This document shows positions 58,545 through 64,000 of a DNA stretch of 64,000 nt, in pieces (position 1 is the first letter of the stretch; the number at the start of each line of letters is the position of its first letter). A program made the position numbers and the translations under genes. This stretch comes from Eriocheir sinensis. Lineage: Eukaryota > Arthropoda > Malacostraca > Decapoda > Varunidae. A model generated the notes under the pieces. The model did no database searches, was not told the origin of the DNA, and saw only the letters and a list, made by a program, of their open reading frames with translations. Location: positions 466,362 to 530,361 of the forward strand of contig NC_066568.1 in the NCBI RefSeq assembly GCF_024679095.1, written 5' to 3'.

Positions 58545-60651
58545 AGCCCTGCCTCACTCCCGCATTCACGGGAAACAAGCTGGACAAGCCCTCCCCACAC
58601 TTCACAGCACTCTCTGTCTCAGAATACAGGCCAGTCAGCAAACCAATAGTCCTCGCAGGAATCCCACAGAGTCGCAGAAGATCCCAGAGTGCTTCACGAT
58701 GCACTGAATGAAACGCCTTCTTGAGATCGACATAGGCTGCAATCATCCCCTGTCGAAACTCTTAGCGGCGCTCCACCAGTAGGCTACGCGAAGCGCTAGG
58801 ATACGGTCACTTGTTGACTTACCAGGCGTGAACCCAGACTGTTCAGGCCTCTGCAACTTCAACAGCTGGCTGCGAATTCGCATCAGCAATAGGTGGGCAA
58901 GCACCTTGCCTGGCACACTGAGCAGTGTAATACCATGGTAGTTGTTGAGGTCCTGGCGGTCCCCTATCCCTTTCCAGATAGGGACGGTCATAGCTGGGCG
59001 TTATCGCGATACTTTATCGCTGATAACAAAATCGGGTTATCGGCCATCCGCTACTTATTTAAATATGTATCGGTATCTTCGTTACTTTTGTAACCAAACT
59101 AGCGATAATCGCTACTTTTTTCCGCCTCTCAGAAAAAAACGTTGTCTCCTCTCTATTGCGCATGCGTGGCCCGGGCGCCCGGTGTTGTATGAAAAAACTT
59201 TGGGGTATGAAATATCTTCGGTGACGAGATTTCATACTTAGATCATCAACATTAAATACTAGGCTACTTTTTTATGTTAGACTCAAAAATCAATATATCA
59301 AAGAGAAAAATCATTTAACTTGCCCAAAAAATGATTATTCACTGCGTCAAATTTAATATTCCATATTCGCTTGTGAGCATGCCATGGTATTGAAGGCACC
59401 CGGTGTTGTGTTATTTGGTGTCCCATCTTCAATAGCTGGCGCTTTTGTTTACAAACACTTGTCTCTCGTGAACTGCACATGTTCAGACCAGTAAGTGTAG
59501 CCCTGTACAGTCTCACAAAGCTTTTTAACACATTAAGAGTTGCTGGAAGGCTGAATCAGACATACAGTGCCACCATCCTTGCTGTTTCTAGAACGACACG
59601 ACACTGCGCCTACGTGCGCAACGACATCACTTGCTCTCGTGCCCATGACCTTGACTCTTCTGAATTTTCTACCATCTGGCTAAGACTTCATTGTCATTCT
59701 ATTACTAAATACATCTGTGCTGTTTATCTCTCACCTAACTCTACTAACTATGTAAAATTCTTTGACTATTTGAATTCTAAAGTGGAGCACATCTTGACAC
59801 ACTCTCCCTTCGCTGAAATCTCCATCTTGGGAGATTTCAATGTTCACCACCAGCTTTGGCTTTCATCCTCTTTCACTGACCAGCCTGGTGAACAAGCCTA
59901 CAACTTTGCTCTCCTCAACGTCCTAGAGCAGTTGGTTCAGCACCCTACACGTATTCCCGACTGTCTTGGAGACAGGCCCAACATTCTAGACCTCTTCCTT
60001 ACCTCTAATCCTTCTGCTTACTCTGTCAAACTGTTCTCTCCGTTGGGCTCCTCCGATCATAACCTTATTTCTGTTTCCTGTCCTATCGCTCCTGTACATC
60101 CTCTGGACCCACCGAAGAGGCGATGCTTCTGGCATTTTGCTTCAGCTCGGTGGGACGACCTGAGGATGTACTTTTCCGATTTCCCGTGGAATGATTACTG
60201 CTTCCAGGAGAGAGACCCCTCTGTGTGTGCCCAGCGCATCACAGAGGTGATTGTCTCTGGAATGGAGGCATACATTCCATGTTCTTTCTCTACTCCTCAT
60301 GCTAAAAAGCCTTGGTTTAATCATGCTTGTTCTCGTGCTATTAAAGATAGAGAGGCAGCTCACAAAAGGTTCCAGAGCCTTTGAACTCCCGCTAACTATG
60401 ACCTTTACATTTCAGCCCGGAATCGTGCCAAATCTATTCTCCGACTTACCAAAACTTCTTTAATCAATAGAAAATGTCAACACCTTGCTTCTTCTAATTC
60501 TTCCCGTGACTTCTGGCATCTAGCCAAAAATATCTCCTCCAATTTCACTTCTTCCTCTTTCCCTCCTCTTCTTAACCCTGATGGCAGCTCTGCCGTCTCA
60601 TCTGTCTCTAAAGCTGAACTCTTCGCTCAAACTTTCTGTAAGAACTCCACC

Positions 60652-61737
60652 TTGGACGATTCTTGGCATATTCCTCCTACTCATCCCCCCTCTGACTCCT
60701 TTATGCCTGTTATTAAGATTCTTCCAAATGATGTTTTCTATGCCCTCTCTGGCCCCAACTCTCAGAAGGCTTATGGACCTGATGGAGTGCCTCCTATTGT
60801 CCTTAAAAACTGTGCTTCCGTGCTGACACCCTGCCTGGTCAAACTCATTCGTCTCTGCCTATCATCATCTACCTTTCCTTCCTGCTGGAAGTATGCCTTT
60901 GTACAGCCTGTGCCTAAGAAGGGTGACCGTTCCAATCCCTCAAACTACCGCCCTATAGCTTTACTTTCCTGTCTATCTAAAGCTTTTGAATCAATCCTTA
61001 ACCGGAAGATTCAAAAGCACCTTTCCACTTCTAACCTTCTATCTGATCGCCAGTATGGGTTCCGCAAGGGGCGTTCTACTGGCGATCTTCTTGCTCTCTT
61101 AACTGACTCTTGGTCATCCTCTCTTAGACGTTTCGGTGAAACTTTCTCTGTTGCGCTAGACATATCGAAAGCCTTCGATAGAGTCTGGCACAAGTCTTTG
61201 CTTTCTAAACTGCCCTCTTTCGGATTCTATCCCTCTCTCTGTTCCTTTATCTCCAGTTTCCTTTCCGGACGTTCTATCTCTGCGGTGGTAGACGGTCACT
61301 GTTCTTCCCCTAAACCTATCAACAGTGGTGTTCCACAGGGCTCTGTCCTATCACCCACTCTCTTCCTGTTATTCATCAATGATCTTCTTTCCATAACAAA
61401 CTGTCCTGTCCACTCATACGCCGACGACTCCACTCTGCATTATTCAACTTCTTTCAATAGAAGACCCTCTCAACAGGAAGTACACGACTCCAGACTGGAG
61501 GCTGCAGAACGTTTAACCTCAGACCTTGCTATCATTTCCGATTGGGGCAGAAGAAACCTTGTGTCCTTCAATGCCTCAAAAACTCAATTTCTCCGTCTAT
61601 CAACTCGACACAATCTTCCAAACACCTATCCCCTATTCTTCGACAACACTCAGCTATCACCATCTTCAACACTAAACATCCTCGGTCTATCCTTTACTCA
61701 AAAGCTCAACTGGAAACTTCACATCTCCTCTCGCTAA
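60652..61737 (+). pseudogene. LINE-A RT domain of the 59604 copy
   Basis: 361 open codons, in the same frame as the endonuclease frame ending at 60384. Boxes are SQKAYGPDGVPPIVLKN, KKGDRSNPSNYRPIALLSCL, YGFRKGRSTGDLLALLTD, ALDISKAFDRVWHKSLLSKL, NSGVPQGSVLSPTLFLLFIN and HSYADDSTLHY. It reaches LGLSFTQKLNWKLHISS and then shifts. Nearly identical to the reference at 49000-50110. The ATG is internal. Confidence 0.85.
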
Positions 61738-61879
61738 ATCAGCTTCCTCGAGGTTGGGGGTTCTGTATCGTCTCCGCCAGTCCTTCTCCCCAGCGCAGTT
61801 GCTATCTATATACAGGGGCCTTGTCCGCCCTCGTATGGAGTATGCATCTCACGTGTGGGGGGGCTCCATTCACACAGCT

Positions 61880-62837
61880 ACATAAGAACATAAGAACATA
61901 AGAACGTTGGAGTCTGCAAGAGGCCGGTAGGCCTATACAAGGCAGCTCCTTTCACCCTAAGCTCCCGTGTATCTAACCCCACCTAATATCGCTGTCCATG
62001 AATTTATCTAATCTATTTTTGAATGTGACAATTGTATTGGCACTCACCACATGACTGCTAAGCCTATTCCACTCATCCACAACCCTGTTAGTAAACCAAT
62101 TTTTGCCTATGTCCCTGTTGAATCTGAAGTTATCCAGTTTATACCCATTACTTCGTGTCCTATCCGGTTCTCTTACCAACAAAGCCTTATGAATGTCTCC
62201 CTTATTAAAGCCCTTCATCCATTTATAAACCTCGATCATGTCTCCACGCACCCTTCGCCTTTCTAGAGAATGCAAGTTTAACTGTTTGAGTCTTTCCTCG
62301 TATGGCAAGTTTCTCAATCCCTGAATCATCTTAGTCATCCTCCTCTGCACTGATTCTAACATTTTAATATCCTTTCTATAGTAAGGTGACCAGAACTGAA
62401 CCGCATAGTCAAGATGAGGTCTAACCAATGCTAAATATAGTTTGAGGAAGACTTCGGCGCTTCTGTTGCTTACGCTCCTTGAAATAAATCCCAGTACCCT
62501 ATTTGCTCGATTTCTAGCTTGAATGCATTGTGCCCTTGGACGGAGATCAGAGCTCACTAAGACCCCTAAATTTCTCTCGCACCCAGACCTGCTTATGAGA
62601 GTGTCATTTAAGCAATAGTTGTGAGAGGGGTTGTTCCTACCTACACTCAGAATACTGCACTTCCCTACATTGAACTCCATCTGCCATTTATCCGCCCAGT
62701 CATACAATCTGTTAGTTCATCCTGGAAAATACTAGTGTCCTGATCCGACTCAATTACTCTACCGATCTTGATATCATCTGCAAACTTACTGACATCACTA
62801 CTAATTCTTGTATCTAAGTCATTGATATAAATAATAA
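61880..62837 (-). mobile_element. CR1-type LINE inserted in LINE-A, 6-bp TSD
   Basis: ACAGCT at 61874-61879 and 62838-62843 flanks the copy, and LINE-A continues across it. The 3' end on the minus strand is three ATGTTCTT-type octamers (plus strand 61880-61905), preceded by an outer stem GGAGTCTGC (61909-61917) / GCAGCTCC (61942-61949) around AGGCC-GGTA-GGCCT (61921-61934). The RT C-terminus is at 61973-62707; 5' truncation is at about 62837 inside the YIND box region. This is the same subfamily as 2340-5278. Confidence 0.9.
61973..62707 (-). pseudogene. CR1 RT thumb and C-terminal domain
   Basis: 244 open codons: YDWADKWQMEFNVGKCSILS, CERNLGVLVSSDLRPRAQCI, FISRSVSNRSAEVFLKLYLA, VRPHLDYAVQFWSPYYRKDI, RRMTKMIQGLRNLPYEERLK and a C-terminal IVTFKNRLDKFMDS. 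The FADD equivalent (SKFADDIKIG) is just upstream at about 62785, one frame away. The matching region of the 2340 element (4748-5220) has the same VRPHLDYAVQFWSP, confirming the subfamily. Confidence 0.8.
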
Positions 62838-64000
62838 ACAGCTCTTCTGGACAGAGTGGAGTCTAAGGCTCTTCGTCTCATCAGCTCTCCTCCTCCTACT
62901 GATAGTCTTCTACCTCTTAAATTCCGTCGCGATGTTGCCTCTCTTTCTATCTTCTATCTATATTTCCACGCTGACTGCTCTTCTGAACTTGCTAACTGCA
63001 TGCCTCCCCCCCTCCCGCGGCCCCGCTGCACACGACTTTCTACTCATGCTCATCCCTATACTGTCCAAACCCCTTATGCAAGAGTTAACCAGTATCTTCA
63101 CTCTTTCATCCCTCACGCTGGTAAACTCTGGAACAATCTTCCTTCATCTGTATTTCCTCCTGCCTACGACTTGAACTCTTTCAAGAGAAGGGTATCAGGA
63201 CACCTCTCCTCCCGAAATTGACCTCTCTTTCGGCCACCTCTTTGGATTCTTTTTTAGGAGCAGCGAGTAGCGGGCTTTTTTTTTATTATTGTTTCCTTTT
63301 TTGTGCCCTTGAGCTGTCTCCTTTGTTGTAAAAAAAAAAAATCGTTTAGAATGTCGGTCTAGAAACAGCGGGGATGGTGGTAGTGGTACTGTATGTCTGA
63401 TTAAGCCTTCCAGTAACTCTTAATTATGGTTAAAAAGCTTTGTGAGACTGTACAGGTCTACGCTTGCTGGTCTAGGCATGCGCAGTTCACGAGAGACCAG
63501 TGTTTGTAAACAAAAGCGCCAGCTTTTGACGGTGGGGACGCCAAATAACACAACACCGGTTCAGGTGTTTCTAGTATTACCGTCCATAGGTACGTTTCAA
63601 CGTGTGGTTTTCAGGTTTTGTAAGTTTTCTAAAATACAGATAATGAAAATTGAATTCATCTATGTTTTTATTTGAAATGTCAATATTGTATCGTTTTCGC
63701 CTATCGGACTTATCGCTAGCTAGTATCGAAATTGTGGATTTCTATCGGTATCGGTTATCGGTTATCGCCTCTATTTGTGTCTCCAGTTAACGAATATTGG
63801 TTATCACCGATAAGGTTTTCCATAATCAGTTATCGGTTATCGGGAATAAGATTTTCTGTTATCGTGCCCAGCAATGGGGACGACCAGCCCCCTCTTCCAG
63901 TCAGCAGGAATGGTACCGGGCAGTCAAGACAGCATGAAACCCGTGAATCGTGGCCTACCTCCAGCTTTGAGCAGTTCCGCACTGATGTTACAGGCGCCAG

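Larger units (their letters stand above)
59604..63341 (+). mobile_element. LINE-A copy in the foldback, split by CR1
   Basis: Starts at [20 protein letters not shown] in the endonuclease and runs through RT to the 3' UTR and poly(A) (63329-63341), interrupted at 61880-62837. The frame is open from 59604 to 61737 except for one TGA at 60382-60384 (an Arg CGA in the sister copy at 11330, so a CpG-type change). Then a 2-base loss near 61730 ends it. The catalytic YADD lies at about 61420. Confidence 0.85.
58991..63873. mobile_element. Inverted-repeat (foldback-type) element inserted in RTE
   Basis: Outer ends are TAGCTGGGCG on the left and TGCTGGGCAC read inward on the right, followed by GTTATC/GATAAC-rich subrepeats on both sides. 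Flanks ATAGGGACGGTCA (58978-58990) and ATGGGGACGACCA (63874-63886) are a 13-bp match with three transitions, both corresponding to one stretch of RTE. Inner arms of about 200 bp (59398-59600 and 63346-63563) are inverted copies, roughly 85% identical by eye (CACAAAGCTTTTTAA and GTTGTGTTATTTGG shared). LINE-A occupies the centre. No transposase seen, so the superfamily is open. Confidence 0.65.
57620..64000 (-). mobile_element. RTE-type LINE, split by a 4.9-kb foldback element
   Basis: The 3' end is the ATTGA tetramer-like tail (plus strand TCAATCAATCAATCAAT, 57621-57637). Coding runs 57744-58991 and continues at 63874-64000, leaving the window. Motifs read right to left: FLLTGRGGWSSP (63895), MTVPIWKGIGDRQDLNNYHG (58985), PGKSTSDRILALRVAYWW, MIAAYVDLKKAFHSVHREAL (58740), VNAGVRQGCVLAPSLFNTCM (58570), TDLVFADDAVILAESLEVLV (58440), ICHACGED, SFTYLGSVV, RRTKIRIFKSLVLPVLLCGC (58110), RQLRLYGHVARFPETDPAHR. 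Order and boxes are those of RTE-clade RT. Better preserved than the copy at 24410. Confidence 0.8.

Overview
This window looks like repeat-dense nuclear DNA of an arthropod, most probably a decapod crustacean. That placement is inferred from the mix of long (AT)n, (TTA)n, (CT)n and (ACT)n microsatellites, several APE-type LINE lineages, tRNA-derived SINEs, and two intron-split genes with GT-AG boundaries. Nothing bacterial or phage-like is present. A 100-base N gap at 36161-36260 shows that this is a scaffold. I cannot fix the species.

Most of the window is layered transposable elements. The commonest is a poly(A)-tailed LINE, here called LINE-A, with about 12 copies. One copy (47437-50783) is almost intact and sets the reference structure: a roughly 250-bp 5' UTR, one endonuclease-RT ORF broken by a single-base frameshift, and a 3' UTR. 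CR1-type LINEs occur at 1-1521, 2340-5278, 19287-22990, 41690-43175 and 61880-62837. They end in a double stem-loop plus octamer-like tail whose pairing is kept by compensatory changes. Other LINEs are LINE-C (RT followed by a zinc knuckle and a PD-(D/E)XK-like nuclease; 8827-9890, 13670-15655), LINE-D (15656-16480), LINE-E (38666-39025), LINE-F (54579-57490), and two RTE-type copies (24410-27196; 57620 to the window end). There is a decayed Ty3/Gypsy at 30030-34720. DNA transposons include an 8-bp-TSD hAT with a transposase ORF (50862-53564), a second hAT-like element (41320-44153), a MULE (33515-34607), a piggyBac-type MITE in two copies, a Tigger/pogo-like element (39336-40787) and an inverted-repeat (foldback) element (58991-63873).

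Layout: 1-24 kb is LINEs and microsatellites. 24.4-27.2 kb is an RTE carrying two SINEs, one of which carries a MITE. 27.5-29.7 kb holds two exons of a host gene that may belong to a condensation/acyltransferase-like family. 30-35 kb is the broken Gypsy. 36.5-38.3 kb is a two-exon host gene for a type I membrane protein with a repeated cytoplasmic tail. 38.6-45.4 kb is DNA transposons, microsatellites and two palindromic SINE-like pairs. 45.58-47.28 kb is a 31-bp minisatellite of about 55 units. 47.4-64 kb is the near-intact LINE-A, the hAT, LINE-F, and a four-deep nest (RTE > foldback > LINE-A > CR1).

The two host genes are the only likely cellular coding sequence seen. Everything else is explained by insertion, nesting and decay. 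The most notable items are the covarying CR1 3' RNA structure, the membrane-protein tail repeats that continue in frame beyond a stop codon, the RT plus nuclease LINE-C, the nested insertions dated by target-site duplications, and the paired inverted SINE-like palindromes inside (TTA)n tracts.
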